Below are positions 10,419 through 20,777 of a stretch of 44,981 bases of DNA, one piece after another. The stretch lies in contig NZ_JAODBE010000038.1 of the NCBI RefSeq assembly GCF_025463795.1, positions 1-44,981 on the forward strand. The letters are read 5' to 3'. The DNA is from Amnibacterium sp. GTDB lineage: Bacteria > Actinomycetota > Actinomycetes > Actinomycetales > Microbacteriaceae. Below the pieces are notes generated by a model. That model was not told the DNA's origin, searched no databases, and worked only from the letters and a program-made list of their open reading frames with translations. The first letter of the stretch is position 1. Each line of letters opens with the position of its first letter. Both the position numbers and the translations under genes were made by a program.

Positions 10419-11191
10419 CGGCCGCATCGATCGCCTTCGCCACGGACCTCGTCGCCCGCGTCGCGGAGGGCGGCACCGTCGAGCAGGCCGACGGCAGCCG
10501 GATCGTCCGCACGCCCGCGAACCCGGCATTCCGGTGGGGCAACTTCGTGCTGGCCGACCCGGGCGCCGATCTCACGGATCCCGAGGGCTGGGCGCGGCGC
10601 CACCGCGAGGCGTTCCCCGAGCTCGACTTCACCACGGTCGGCATCGACGACGCGCACGCGCGGTTCGACGAGGAGGCGTGGCGCGGCGCGGGCTTCGAGG
10701 TGGAGCGCTCCATCGTGCTCCGCGCCCCCTCCGCGGAGGTCGCCGCCACCGATGGCGCGATCGAGGAGGTCGACGGCGAGGCCGACTGGTCCGACGTCGA
10801 GGCGATCGAGCTGGAGCTCGGCAGCGGGGAGGCCGACCACGCCGTCTTCGTCGGGCGGCGCATCGATGCGGAGCGCACGGCGGTGCAGGCCGGCCGCGCC
10901 GCCTGGCTCGGCCTGCGCGAGGACGGGCGCATCGTCTCGGCCCTCGGCGTGCTGCCCGCGCCGCGCGGGATCGCCCGGTACCAGAACGTCGGCACGCTGG
11001 CCGCGTACCGCCGCCGAGGCGCCGCCGGCCGACTCGTACGAGCCGGAGCCGCCCTCGCCGCGAGCCGCTGGGGATGCAGCGATCTCGTGATCGTCGCGGA
11101 CGTCGACGGCGCCGCGATCGCCCTCTACCGGCGGCTCGGGTTCCGGGACGCCGAGACGCAGGTGCAGCTGACCCGCATGGGCCGCTCGTAG
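10415..11191 (+). CDS. GNAT family N-acetyltransferase
   Basis: 258 residues, starting at a GTG that overlaps the CPBP stop codon. The C-terminal half is a clear GNAT domain: a GLREDGRIVSALGVL strand, NVGTLAAYRRRGAAGRLVR (the acetyl-CoA loop) and GAAIALYRRLGF. The N-terminal half (RWGNFVLADPGADL, RHREAFPELDF) resembles the first domain of two-domain actinobacterial GNATs that combine a degenerate and an active lobe. The track ORF beginning at 8027 is upstream read-through. Substrate unknown. Confidence 0.87.
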   Translation: MTAASIAFATDLVARVAEGGTVEQADGSRIVRTPANPAFRWGNFVLADPGADLTDPEGWARRHREAFPELDFTTVGIDDAHARFDEEAWRGAGFEVERSIVLRAPSAEVAATDGAIEEVDGEADWSDVEAIELELGSGEADHAVFVGRRIDAERTAVQAGRAAWLGLREDGRIVSALGVLPAPRGIARYQNVGTLAAYRRRGAAGRLVRAGAALAASRWGCSDLVIVADVDGAAIALYRRLGFRDAETQVQLTRMGRS

Positions 11192-11202
11192 GCTCGTCCC
11201 CC

Positions 11203-11745
11203 ATGGTGCAGAGCGTCGAGCTGCTGCTCGAGCCGGACGCGGAGCAGCTCGTGCGCGACGAGTGGGTGGCGCTCGCCGACGCCGGCCTGCCGAGCCTCGC
11301 CACCCGGAGCAGCGACACGAACCGCCCGCACGTGACGGTCGCCGTCGCCGAGTCGGGGCTGGAGCCGGCGGTGGACGCGCTGAACGCGGTGTTCCGCGGC
11401 TGGCATCTCGCCGAGCGCGGGCTGCCCGTGGTCGTCGGTCCCCCGGTGCTGTTCGGCGGCCACCGGTCGCGGTGGGTCCTGGCGCGCCTCGTCGTGCCGT
11501 CCCGCCCGCTCGTCACCCTGCACTCGGCCGTCCATCGTGCGATCGACGCCGCCGCCCCCGACGCCGAGGTCGTCGATCAGACCCGGCCGGACTCCTGGAC
11601 GCCCCACGTCACCCTCGCCAGGCGCATCGAGGCCGACCGCCTGGGCGAGGCGCTGACGCGCATCGACGCCTCGCCGATCCCGTGCCGCGTCACCGGCGCC
11701 CGCCTCTGGGACAGCACCCCGAAGACGGTGTCCGAGCTGTCTTGA
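11203..11745 (+). CDS. 2'-5' RNA ligase/cyclic phosphodiesterase superfamily protein
   Basis: 180 residues. It has the two signature HxT motifs of the 2H phosphoesterase fold: PHVTVAV (about residue 44) and PHVTLARR (about residue 137). Members act on 2',3'-cyclic phosphates or 2'-5' linkages in RNA. The ATG is 12 bp after the GNAT stop, and a possible -10 TAGGCT lies 8 nt before it. The gene ends at a long inverted repeat and converges on gcvP. Confidence 0.85.
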   Translation: MVQSVELLLEPDAEQLVRDEWVALADAGLPSLATRSSDTNRPHVTVAVAESGLEPAVDALNAVFRGWHLAERGLPVVVGPPVLFGGHRSRWVLARLVVPSRPLVTLHSAVHRAIDAAAPDAEVVDQTRPDSWTPHVTLARRIEADRLGEALTRIDASPIPCRVTGARLWDSTPKTVSELS

Positions 11746-11746
11746 A

Positions 11747-11810
11747 CGCACACTTGCCACTTTCCGCCCTCAAAACGGCCGGATGAGGTCAGAAAGTGGC
11801 AAGGGTGCGC
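11747..11810. terminator. Long inverted repeat between convergent genes, probable bidirectional terminator
   Basis: CGCACACTTGCCACTTTC (11747-11764) and GAAAGTGGCAAGGGTGCG (11792-11809) are complementary at 17 of 18 positions. An inner CCTCA/TGAGG pair lies inside the 27-nt spacer. It fills the whole gap between the 2'-5' ligase stop and the gcvP stop. Its AT-richer arms differ from the surrounding coding DNA. It can act as a terminator for both strands, or it may be one copy of a dispersed palindromic repeat. Confidence 0.7.
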
Positions 11811-11816
11811 TGAGGG

Positions 11817-14875
<3,059 letters not shown>

Positions 14876-14879
<4 letters not shown>

Positions 14880-15250
14880 GCCTCTCCCGTCAGCTGCTGG
14901 TAGGCGGCGTGGTCGAGCAGCTCCGGCGTCTCCGTGATGCGGACGCGGAGCAGCCAGCCGGCGCCGAACGGGTCGCTGTTGACGACCTCGGGCGACGAGG
15001 CCACCTCGTCGTTCACCTCCGTCACCACCCCGGTGACGGGCGCGTAGAGCTCGCCGACGGACTTCGTCGACTCGAGCTCGCCGACGACGCTGCCGGCGGT
15101 GACCTCGTCCCCGACGCCGGGCAGCTCGACGTAGACGATGTCGCCGAGCCGCGCCGCCGCGTAGGCGGTGATGCCGACCGTTGCGGTGTCGCCGTCGGCG
15201 TCCACCCATTCGTGCTCCGCGGTGTACTTGAGCTCCTGCTCGCCGGTCAT
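14876..15250 (-). CDS. gcvH: Glycine cleavage system H protein
   Basis: 124 residues, the normal size. The lipoyl-attachment lysine is in [14 protein letters not shown] (about residue 63). The protein carries the aminomethyl group on its lipoamide arm between GcvP, GcvT and lipoamide dehydrogenase. The start [16 protein letters not shown] is typical. It lies 1 bp after gcvT and overlaps gcvP by ATGA, so translation of all three is tightly linked. Confidence 0.96.
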
Positions 15251-15251
15251 G

Positions 15252-16415
15252 TCAGGCCTTCCGTTCCGGGCGCTTGTAGAAGGGGAGCGGCACGACGCGT
15301 GCGGGCAGCGCCGTGCCGCGGACGTCGATGGCGAGATCGGCTGCGACCGCGGCGGGATCCACGTACGCCATGGCGATCGGATGGCCGAGGCTCGGGCTGA
15401 GCGCCCCGCTCGTCACCTCCCCGACGACGTCGTCGCCCGCGCGGACGGGGTAGCCGTGGCGGCCGGCGCGACGCCCTTCGCAGGTGAGGCCGACGAGGAT
15501 CCGCTGGCCGGCCGGGTCGAAGCCCTCCACCGCGTCGCGCCCCACGTAGTCGGCCGTCTTCTCGCCCCGCACGAGCCGCCCGAGCCCGGCCTGCTGCGGC
15601 CGGGTGAGCGGGGTGAGCTCGTTGCCGTAGAGCGGCATGCCGGCCTCGAGCCGGAGCGTGTCGCGGGCAGCGAGCCCGACGGGCACGACGCCGGAGCCGG
15701 CCCCGGTCTCGCGGATCGCGCGCCACAGTTGGGGCAGCAGCGCCGGTGCGAGGAACAGCTCGTAGCCGATCTCGCCGGTGTAGCCGGTGCGGGCGACGAG
15801 GATCGGATGCCCGCGGTACCAGGCGGCGAGGAAGCGGTAGTTCCGCAAGGCCGTGAGCAGCTCGACGAACCGCTGCTCGGTGCGCTCGTCCTGGTCGGCC
15901 GAGAAGCCGCCGACCTCGGTGAGCACGTCGAGCGCCAGCGGGCCCTGGAGCGCGAGGAGCCCGATGTCCTCGGACTCGTCCTGCACCTCGGTCTGGAAGC
16001 CGACGGCACGGCTGCGGAGCTCGGCGGCGACGGTCTCGCGGTTCGACGCGTTCGCGACGACGAGGAACCGGTCCGGCCCGGTGCGGTACACGACGAGGTC
16101 GTCGACGACCCCGCCCTCGCCGTTCAGCATCAGCGTGTACTTCGCGCGCCCGGTCTCGACGGCGGAGATCTCGCCGAGCAGCGCGGCGTCGAGCGCCTCG
16201 CCCGCCTCCGGTCCGAGCACCACGATCTCGCCCATGTGGGAGAGGTCGAAGAGGCCCGCGGCGGTGCGGACGGCGGCGTGCTCGGCGAGTTCGCTGCCGT
16301 ACTTGAGCGGCATGCTCCAGCCGGCGAAGTCGGTGAAGGTGGCGCCTTCGGCGGCATGCACCTCGTGGAGCGGCGAACGGCGGCGTTCGGGGTCGCCGTG
16401 TTCGGGATCGGTCAT
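15252..16415 (-). CDS. gcvT: Glycine cleavage system aminomethyltransferase, T protein
   Basis: 387 residues. It transfers the methylene group from GcvH-bound aminomethyl-lipoamide to tetrahydrofolate and releases ammonia. Recognisable parts are [19 protein letters not shown], the [10 protein letters not shown] folate-site segment, [13 protein letters not shown], and the C-terminal [19 protein letters not shown]. The ATG at 16415 is the first in-frame start after the riboswitch. It is the first gene of gcvTHP. Confidence 0.96.
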   Translation of the reverse strand: MTDPEHGDPERRRSPLHEVHAAEGATFTDFAGWSMPLKYGSELAEHAAVRTAAGLFDLSHMGEIVVLGPEAGEALDAALLGEISAVETGRAKYTLMLNGEGGVVDDLVVYRTGPDRFLVVANASNRETVAAELRSRAVGFQTEVQDESEDIGLLALQGPLALDVLTEVGGFSADQDERTEQRFVELLTALRNYRFLAAWYRGHPILVARTGYTGEIGYELFLAPALLPQLWRAIRETGAGSGVVPVGLAARDTLRLEAGMPLYGNELTPLTRPQQAGLGRLVRGEKTADYVGRDAVEGFDPAGQRILVGLTCEGRRAGRHGYPVRAGDDVVGEVTSGALSPSLGHPIAMAYVDPAAVAADLAIDVRGTALPARVVPLPFYKRPERKA

Positions 16416-16460
16416 GGGCGGGGGCTCTCTCAGCTCGGTGGCGCCGGACGCGCCGGCCGG

Positions 16461-16648
16461 TCCCCCTCTGTCGCTGCGCCTGAGAGATTCGACGCCTGCC
16501 TGGCGTCTTTCACCGTGGGCGGGAGCCGACACACCGCGAACGATGCTGCTCCGCTTTCCAGAGCGGCCACACCGACGCGGTACTGGACCTGAGAGATTGC
16601 CGGGGCGGTTGCTCCTTCGGTGCCGGACGAGCCGGCTCTCCCGCGTCG
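16461..16648 (-). promoter_or_regulatory. Tandem glycine riboswitch controlling gcvTHP
   Basis: On the minus strand the leader shows GGAGAG (16636-16641), then the conserved core ending AATCTCTCAGG. A linker CTCTGGAAAG follows, which is the typical junction closing aptamer I and opening aptamer II. A second core also ends AATCTCTCAGG, just before gcvT. Two ATCTCTCAGG boxes in one leader identify the double-aptamer glycine class, which turns on glycine cleavage when glycine is high. The leader ends about 45 nt before the gcvT ATG, so control could act on translation or on a weak terminator. A likely -10 TAGACT lies at 16683-16688. Confidence 0.9.
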
Positions 16649-16718
16649 GCCTCACGGCCGGAAGTGTTCGGTTGTGGTCGCGAGTCTAGCCGCGCGGCCG
16701 ACAGCCGCGACGGTCCCG

Positions 16719-17315
16719 TCAGTAGGTCCCGTCGACCTCGGTGACCATCTCGACGAGCCGCGTCAGCAGGCGCTCGTAGGAGTCCGAGCGGAGCAGCTCG
16801 AGCTGGTCGAGGGCGTTCAGCGGCGCGATGGCGGCGAGCTGCCACGCGGCGGCCGCAGGGTCCTCGTCCAGGCCCACGTCGGCGGGCCACGGCGACAGGT
16901 CCTCCTCGGCGAGGCGCTTCAGCACGCGGCGCACGAGGGCCTCGGCATCGGCGAGCGCCGGGCGCAGCGCCGGGTCCCAGTCGGGATCCGGCAGCTCGCG
17001 GACGAGGGCCTTCGGATACGGGTCGTCGGGCAGCCACTCCCGGACCTCGAACCGGGCGGCGCCCTGCGCGATCATCAGCACCGCCTCGTCCGCCGTGTCC
17101 AGGTCCGCGACCCGGGCGAGCGTGCCCGTGGCGACCCGCACGTCTCCGCCGCCCACCTCCTGCCCCCGCTCGATGAGCACGACCCCGAACTCGCTCGGCT
17201 CCTCCTTGAGGATGTCGGCGAGCATCGCGAGGTAGCGCGGCTCGAAGACCCGCAGGGGCAGCGGCATGTGAGGGAAGAGCACCGAGCCGAGGGGGAACAT
17301 GGCCATCGGACGCAT
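16719..17315 (-). CDS. LON substrate-binding-domain protein
   Basis: 198 residues from the ATG at 17315 (the track uses a TTG at 17327). MAMFPLGSVLFPHMPLPLRVFEPRY is the classic opening of the Lon N-terminal (PUA-like) domain. Here it forms the whole protein, without ATPase or protease domains. Stand-alone LON-domain proteins are common in Actinobacteria and are thought to bind unfolded polypeptides, but their role is unproved. The gene lies just upstream of the gcv promoter region and is transcribed in the same direction as gcvT. Confidence 0.85.
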   Translation of the reverse strand: MRPMAMFPLGSVLFPHMPLPLRVFEPRYLAMLADILKEEPSEFGVVLIERGQEVGGGDVRVATGTLARVADLDTADEAVLMIAQGAARFEVREWLPDDPYPKALVRELPDPDWDPALRPALADAEALVRRVLKRLAEEDLSPWPADVGLDEDPAAAAWQLAAIAPLNALDQLELLRSDSYERLLTRLVEMVTEVDGTY

Positions 17316-17363
17316 GGCGCAAGACAATCACGCCACCCCCTGGCCGTCGCACGCCGCCGGGGT

Positions 17364-17369
17364 GACAAT
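17364..17369 (+). promoter_or_regulatory. -10-like GACAAT before a probably leaderless gene
   Basis: GACAAT is 6 nt before the ATG at 17376, in the gap with the divergent LON gene. No Shine-Dalgarno sequence is visible. Confidence 0.3.
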
Positions 17370-17375
17370 GCCTCG

Positions 17376-17918
17376 ATGAGCCTGCTCGACCGGTCGCGGA
17401 TCGACCTCCCGCTCGCGCGGGACCGGCGGGAGCGGCGGCGCCTCGGCGGGATCGACCGGCTGTCGGCGCAGCGGGCGCTGCTCGTGCGGACGACGGATGC
17501 GCTCCAGGTCGCGGACGGCGTCCTCGCGGGCGGCTGGCTGCAGGACCGCTGGTTCGCCTGGCGCGACGCGGACGGGCGCAGCTGCGTCGCGGGGTCCGCG
17601 GGTGCGCACACCGTCCCGCTCGACGCCGTCACGGCCGCCTGCCTGGTCGGGGCCCTCGTCGCCGGATCCGGCGGCGCGGCCTCCCCCGTGCTGCGCTCAT
17701 CGGTCGAGGCGACCTGGCACGCCCTGCACCGCTCGACCGGCCCGGTGGACTGGGTCCGCTCCCCCTCCGTCACGGAGCTGCACGTGCGGGAGCTCACCGC
17801 CTGGAACGACCGGCCGGATCGCGAGGCCGGGCAGGTCCGCGGGCTGCTCGCCGACGCCCGTGCCGTGGTCGACGCGGAGCTGACGCGCTCGGCGGAGCGG
17901 CTCGCGGCGCTGACCTGA
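17376..17918 (+). CDS. Hypothetical protein, 180 aa
   Basis: Starts MSLLDRSRIDLPLARDRRERRRLGG. The codon use is like that of neighbouring real genes, and no other frame offers a better protein. It is soluble, with no signal peptide or membrane helix, and has a basic N-terminus. The middle (GWLQDRWFAWRDADGRSCV) is beta-like and the C-terminus (VDAELTRSAERLAALT) helical. I do not recognise a family. The track ORF from 16620 is upstream read-through. Confidence 0.7.
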   Translation: MSLLDRSRIDLPLARDRRERRRLGGIDRLSAQRALLVRTTDALQVADGVLAGGWLQDRWFAWRDADGRSCVAGSAGAHTVPLDAVTAACLVGALVAGSGGAASPVLRSSVEATWHALHRSTGPVDWVRSPSVTELHVRELTAWNDRPDREAGQVRGLLADARAVVDAELTRSAERLAALT

Positions 17919-17936
17919 TCGCCCCCGCTCCCGCAT

Positions 17937-17972
17937 CGTGGGGCTCGCCGTCGAACCGCCCTCGAGCCCACG
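17937..17972 (+). terminator. Possible hairpin terminator
   Basis: CGTGGGGCTCG pairs with CGAGCCCACG across a 15-nt loop with one bulged G, 20 bp after the 180-aa protein's stop. There is no T-tract, as is common for actinobacterial terminators. Confidence 0.35.
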
Positions 17973-18034
17973 GGATGCCCGAACCGGACGCACGGCACGG
18001 GGTGTAGGAACGAGGGAACCGGAAGGATCCGCCC

Positions 18035-18661
18035 GTGGCCCAGTTCGCCGTCCTGATCTACGCCGCCGATTCCGCCCACGCGCCGGACGCCTCCTCCGAG
18101 GAGTTGGCGGAGCCCGACGGCCACGCGGAGGAGCTGCTCGCGGCCGACGCGATGCTCGCCGCGTACGCCTTCACACCGCGCGAGTACGCCGTCTCGGTAC
18201 GGAGGGACGCCGCCACCCCAGGCCCCTTCGTGGACGCCGAGCACGTCGTGGCAGGCGTCTACGTGCTCGAGGCGGACGACCTCGACGAGGCCGTCCGGAT
18301 CGCGGCGACCAACCCGGCGGTGCGATCCGGCGGCGGCGTCGAGGTGCGGCCGGTGCACAGCGGCGGGGCGATCCGGGAGCCTCGGGGCCGACCCGGGTGC
18401 CGCGGCACAGCGGAGGTCCACACTCGCCTGATGGAAATCGAGCAGTGGTGGGCGCGGCTGGAGCCGGCGACGCGGTCCTGGCTGATCGACCACAACGGTG
18501 AACCGGTCCCCGGTCAGATCGTCAGCGAGATCGCGCGAACGGGCGGCCCGATGCCCGGCGACCCGTGGTGGGCCCATGACGATGATGGGAGCGGGTTCTT
18601 CCTGCCCGACGGTGCGGTGGACTGGGTGGAGGCGGACGCCAACGGCGAGACGCACCCGTGA
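18035..18661 (+). CDS. YCII-related domain protein running on into a second domain (208 aa)
   Basis: Starts at a GTG with GGAAGGAT upstream. Residues 1 to about 112 form a complete YCII-type (DGPF-like) dimeric alpha/beta domain: FAVLIYAADS, a DGHAEELLAADAM helix, GPFVDAEHVVAGVYVLE, and the closing GVEVRPVHSGG strand. Such proteins normally end about here. Instead the frame stays open through a low-complexity link (REPRGRPGCRGT) into a small domain, MEIEQWWARLEPATRSWLI...VDWVEA, that looks like an independent short actinobacterial protein. YCII proteins often accompany ECF sigma factors, but none is nearby. I read this as a run-on fusion caused by a deletion or insertion near 18370-18420. Confidence 0.75.
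   Translation: MAQFAVLIYAADSAHAPDASSEELAEPDGHAEELLAADAMLAAYAFTPREYAVSVRRDAATPGPFVDAEHVVAGVYVLEADDLDEAVRIAATNPAVRSGGGVEVRPVHSGGAIREPRGRPGCRGTAEVHTRLMEIEQWWARLEPATRSWLIDHNGEPVPGQIVSEIARTGGPMPGDPWWAHDDDGSGFFLPDGAVDWVEADANGETHP
18431..18661 (+). CDS. Possible separate 76-aa protein within the fused ORF
   Basis: An in-frame ATG at 18431 begins MEIEQWWARLEPATRSWLIDHN. GGAGG at 18412-18416 lies upstream, rather far for optimal spacing (about 14 nt). The 76 residues read as a self-contained, acidic, Trp-rich protein ending GAVDWVEADANGETHP. It could be translated alone or as the tail of the YCII fusion. I know no function. Confidence 0.5.
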   Translation: MEIEQWWARLEPATRSWLIDHNGEPVPGQIVSEIARTGGPMPGDPWWAHDDDGSGFFLPDGAVDWVEADANGETHP

Positions 18662-18768
18662 CCCACGGAGGCCGCGGGCCGCTCGGGCTTCGCCGGCGTC
18701 GTGCCGCCACGCCCACGCTGCCAGCGCAGGCGAGGTCGGATCCGCTGCCCGTCTCGGAGGGACGCTAG

Positions 18769-18785
18769 CCGTGCCGCCACTCGAC
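18769..18785. repeat. Left copy of a 17-bp direct repeat; displaced ychF 3' end (attachment-site-like)
   Basis: CCGTGCCGCCACTCGAC is identical to 21273-21289 inside the end of ychF. On the minus strand, in the ychF frame, this copy reads VEWRHG followed by TAG, so the duplicated fragment still carries a stop at the right place. Confidence 0.55.
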
Positions 18786-18918
18786 AGAGCGTCTCCGTGC
18801 CGCAGTTCCGGCACCGGCCGATCACGGCTCCGGTCGGCAGCACCCGCGGCAGCATGATCACCTCGCACTGCGGGCAGTGGCTGTCGAGGTCGTCGTCGTT
18901 AGTGTGGGCATGGTAGTC
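18784..18918 (-). pseudogene. Zinc-ribbon protein remnant
   Basis: In the minus-strand frame of the 18514-19314 ORF, the stretch SHCPQCEVIMLPRVLPTG...RCRNCGTETLCR is a clear CxxC-x(n)-CxxC zinc ribbon that would not arise by chance from a shadow frame. There is no proper start in frame. Plausible ATGs at 18920 and 18911 (MTTMPTL) are in another frame that stops at once, suggesting a small frameshift. Downstream the frame merges with the ychF-like repeat and runs antisense to the YCII fusion. I read it as a broken small gene; an intact gene with a non-canonical start is the alternative. Confidence 0.4.
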
Positions 18919-19090
18919 ATCCGCGCCGAGCGGTCGTCCAGGCAATCGATTTCCGCGCGCTCGCGCCGCCCCGCCGGACACGGAGCTCCGTGCGTACTGC
19001 CCGGGGCACTCGGGGTCTTTGATCACGAAGCGGTAACGACAAGCGTTCGCTTCCGCGGCCGGATACCAAACCGGCCCGTAGCCTTCGCCG

Positions 19091-20278
19091 GTGAGCACAG
19101 GAGCGGGCCAGACGCCCCCAGGCTGGTATGACGATGGCCGGGGGTCGCTTCGCTGGTGGTCTGGGCGCGGGTGGACCGAGCACACGCGACCGCTGCCCGG
19201 CGCGGCTGTCCCGCCCATTCCCCCGCCGTCACCCACTGGGACGCCCGTACCTGCAGTAGAGCCTGTTGCTCTTGCGCCTGCGGATGCCGCGCCGGCTCGT
19301 GAGGCCGGCTTCATCTCCGTTGCGCCTGCGGCCGCATCAGCTGACGCGCCTGCCGGGCCAGCGCCCCAGCCTCAGCAGCGACGACGGCGCGACCAGCTCG
19401 CGACGGGTGCGCTCGTCCTCGCGGTGGCTGCCTTCGTCCTGGGGCTTGTTCCGTTCCTCGGGTTCATCACCTGGATCATGGCCGTCTTTGCCATTGTCCT
19501 AGGGGCCATCGCTCTCAGCCGCCGCGTCCAAGGGCGTGGATTCGCCGCAACCGGGGTCATCCTCGGTGTGGTCGCGATCGTGACCGGGTTGGCGGTTTCA
19601 GGCGCCACTCTGGGCAACGTGTCGCAGACGACGCCCCAGGCGCACGCCGCGGCCACTGACCCGCCTGCGACTGCCGCGGCGCCCGCGGCTGCCCCAACGT
19701 CGAAAGCTGCGGTTTCTGCCCCCAAGGCGACGCCGAAGCCAACGCCCAAGCCGGTGGCAATTCTGAAGACGTACTCCGGGTCGGGAGACGACGTTGTGCA
19801 CGTCAACTACTCCAACCCCGTCATCCTCTCCTTCATTTGCTCGGGCTGCAGCGGCAACACCGTGCTGCAGACCGACTCCGGGATGGACACGCTGTTGGTC
19901 AACACGATCGGCTCGTACCACGGCCGCCACATCGTCAACACGTCAGACGGAAGCCTTCTGACCAAGCTCACCATCACGGCAGACGCGCGCTGGACCTTGA
20001 AAGTGGAGAACCCCAGCGTCGCCATTACCACCCGGCTCACGAGCACCGGAGACATAATCTCCGGTCACGGCGACGACGTTGTGGAGGTCGGCAGCGCGAT
20101 CGGTGACGCGAAGGTCACCAACCGGGGCGACAGCAACTTCGTCCTCCAGGCCTACGGCGGCTCCGACAGCTTGGTCATCAACGAAATCGGCAGCTACTCA
20201 GGAACCGTGCCTCTTCAAGGCCCGGAAGTCGTCCAGGTGGAAAGCAACGGCGATTGGTCGATCACAGGAGAGCAGTGA
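19091..20278 (+). CDS. DUF2510/DUF4190-type membrane protein with duplicated extracellular domain
   Basis: 395 residues from a GTG start. The order is: DUF2510 motif (PPGWYDDGRGSLRWW, about 9-23); Pro/Ala-rich linker to about 100; three hydrophobic segments (about 104-124, 126-142, 152-172) of DUF4190 type; an Ala/Pro/Lys-rich stalk (to about 222); then two tandem beta-rich repeats (about 228-305 and 323-391). The repeats share GDDVV, a VLQ strand and an xxIGSY motif. The first has a CSGC pair. The C-terminal part should lie outside the membrane. Codons are less G/C-rich at third positions than in the flanking genes, and the gene lies between the two ychF-end repeats, suggesting transfer. Function unknown; an adhesive or binding surface module is possible. 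Confidence 0.8.
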   Translation: MSTGAGQTPPGWYDDGRGSLRWWSGRGWTEHTRPLPGAAVPPIPPPSPTGTPVPAVEPVALAPADAAPAREAGFISVAPAAASADAPAGPAPQPQQRRRRDQLATGALVLAVAAFVLGLVPFLGFITWIMAVFAIVLGAIALSRRVQGRGFAATGVILGVVAIVTGLAVSGATLGNVSQTTPQAHAAATDPPATAAAPAAAPTSKAAVSAPKATPKPTPKPVAILKTYSGSGDDVVHVNYSNPVILSFICSGCSGNTVLQTDSGMDTLLVNTIGSYHGRHIVNTSDGSLLTKLTITADARWTLKVENPSVAITTRLTSTGDIISGHGDDVVEVGSAIGDAKVTNRGDSNFVLQAYGGSDSLVINEIGSYSGTVPLQGPEVVQVESNGDWSITGEQ

Positions 20279-20369
20279 TCCGTGCCGCGTCGGTAGGCTC
20301 CTCCACGCTGACGTGGGCTCGTGAGGCGGTCGGCCCCGTGTAGTGGTTCCGCATCGCACACAGGGCCAT

Positions 20370-20777
20370 CTATTCGCCGCGGCCCCTGCTGCCCACTGGA
20401 GCGACCGCGGGCGTTGGCCCAGGGTTGACCCCCAGCTGCAAGTCCGCGTCGCGTCGCGCCTCGAACGCGGTGATCACGAGGTACATCCCCGCGCCGGTGC
20501 GAACCGAGTCCAGGACCTGGCTCGGCGAGACGACGCCGGAGACAGCGCCCGCGACCCACCAGGTCAGACCAGCGCTGAGGCCGAGCAAAAGGCCCGCCGG
20601 GGACACCCGGACAGTCCGCCAGCGGTTGAACCAGTCAAGCACCGCCCCGAAGTCGATGACCAACTCGTCGTCGGCTCCGGCGACCTCTAAAAGGTCGTCG
20701 AGAGGCTCGGCGAGCGCCGCCTGCAGATCGAGGTCGTCAGCAAGGAGTCGATCTACCTCGTCGGCAGCTCCGCTCAC
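20370..20777 (-). CDS. Small membrane protein of unknown function, 135 aa
   Basis: Starts at a GTG that overlaps the stop of the upstream gene (GTGA). The acidic N-terminal helix region (DEVDRLLADDLDLQAALAEPLDDLL) is followed by FNRWRTVRVSPAG and one hydrophobic segment, LLLGLSAGLTWWVAGAVSGVV (about 63-83). A second, weaker hydrophobic stretch (AGMYLVITAFEA) follows. I recognise no family. It is coupled to the 152-aa gene, so the two proteins probably act together. Confidence 0.65.
   Translation of the reverse strand: MSGAADEVDRLLADDLDLQAALAEPLDDLLEVAGADDELVIDFGAVLDWFNRWRTVRVSPAGLLLGLSAGLTWWVAGAVSGVVSPSQVLDSVRTGAGMYLVITAFEARRDADLQLGVNPGPTPAVAPVGSRGRGE

Larger units (their letters stand above)
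18662..19090. other. 429-bp accessory gap without an intact gene
   Basis: No plus-strand ORF here is convincing. The minus strand holds zinc-ribbon coding debris (18784-18918). The segment at 18765-18785 duplicates the 3' end of ychF. The rest shows no recognisable feature. Confidence 0.5.

Noticed and set aside
20277-20288. GATCCGTGCCGC as a third partial copy of the ychF-end repeat
   Set aside because: It matches 12 bp and sits between the two cargo modules, but CCGTGCCGC also occurs by chance nearby (about 18795), so I did not count it as a third site.
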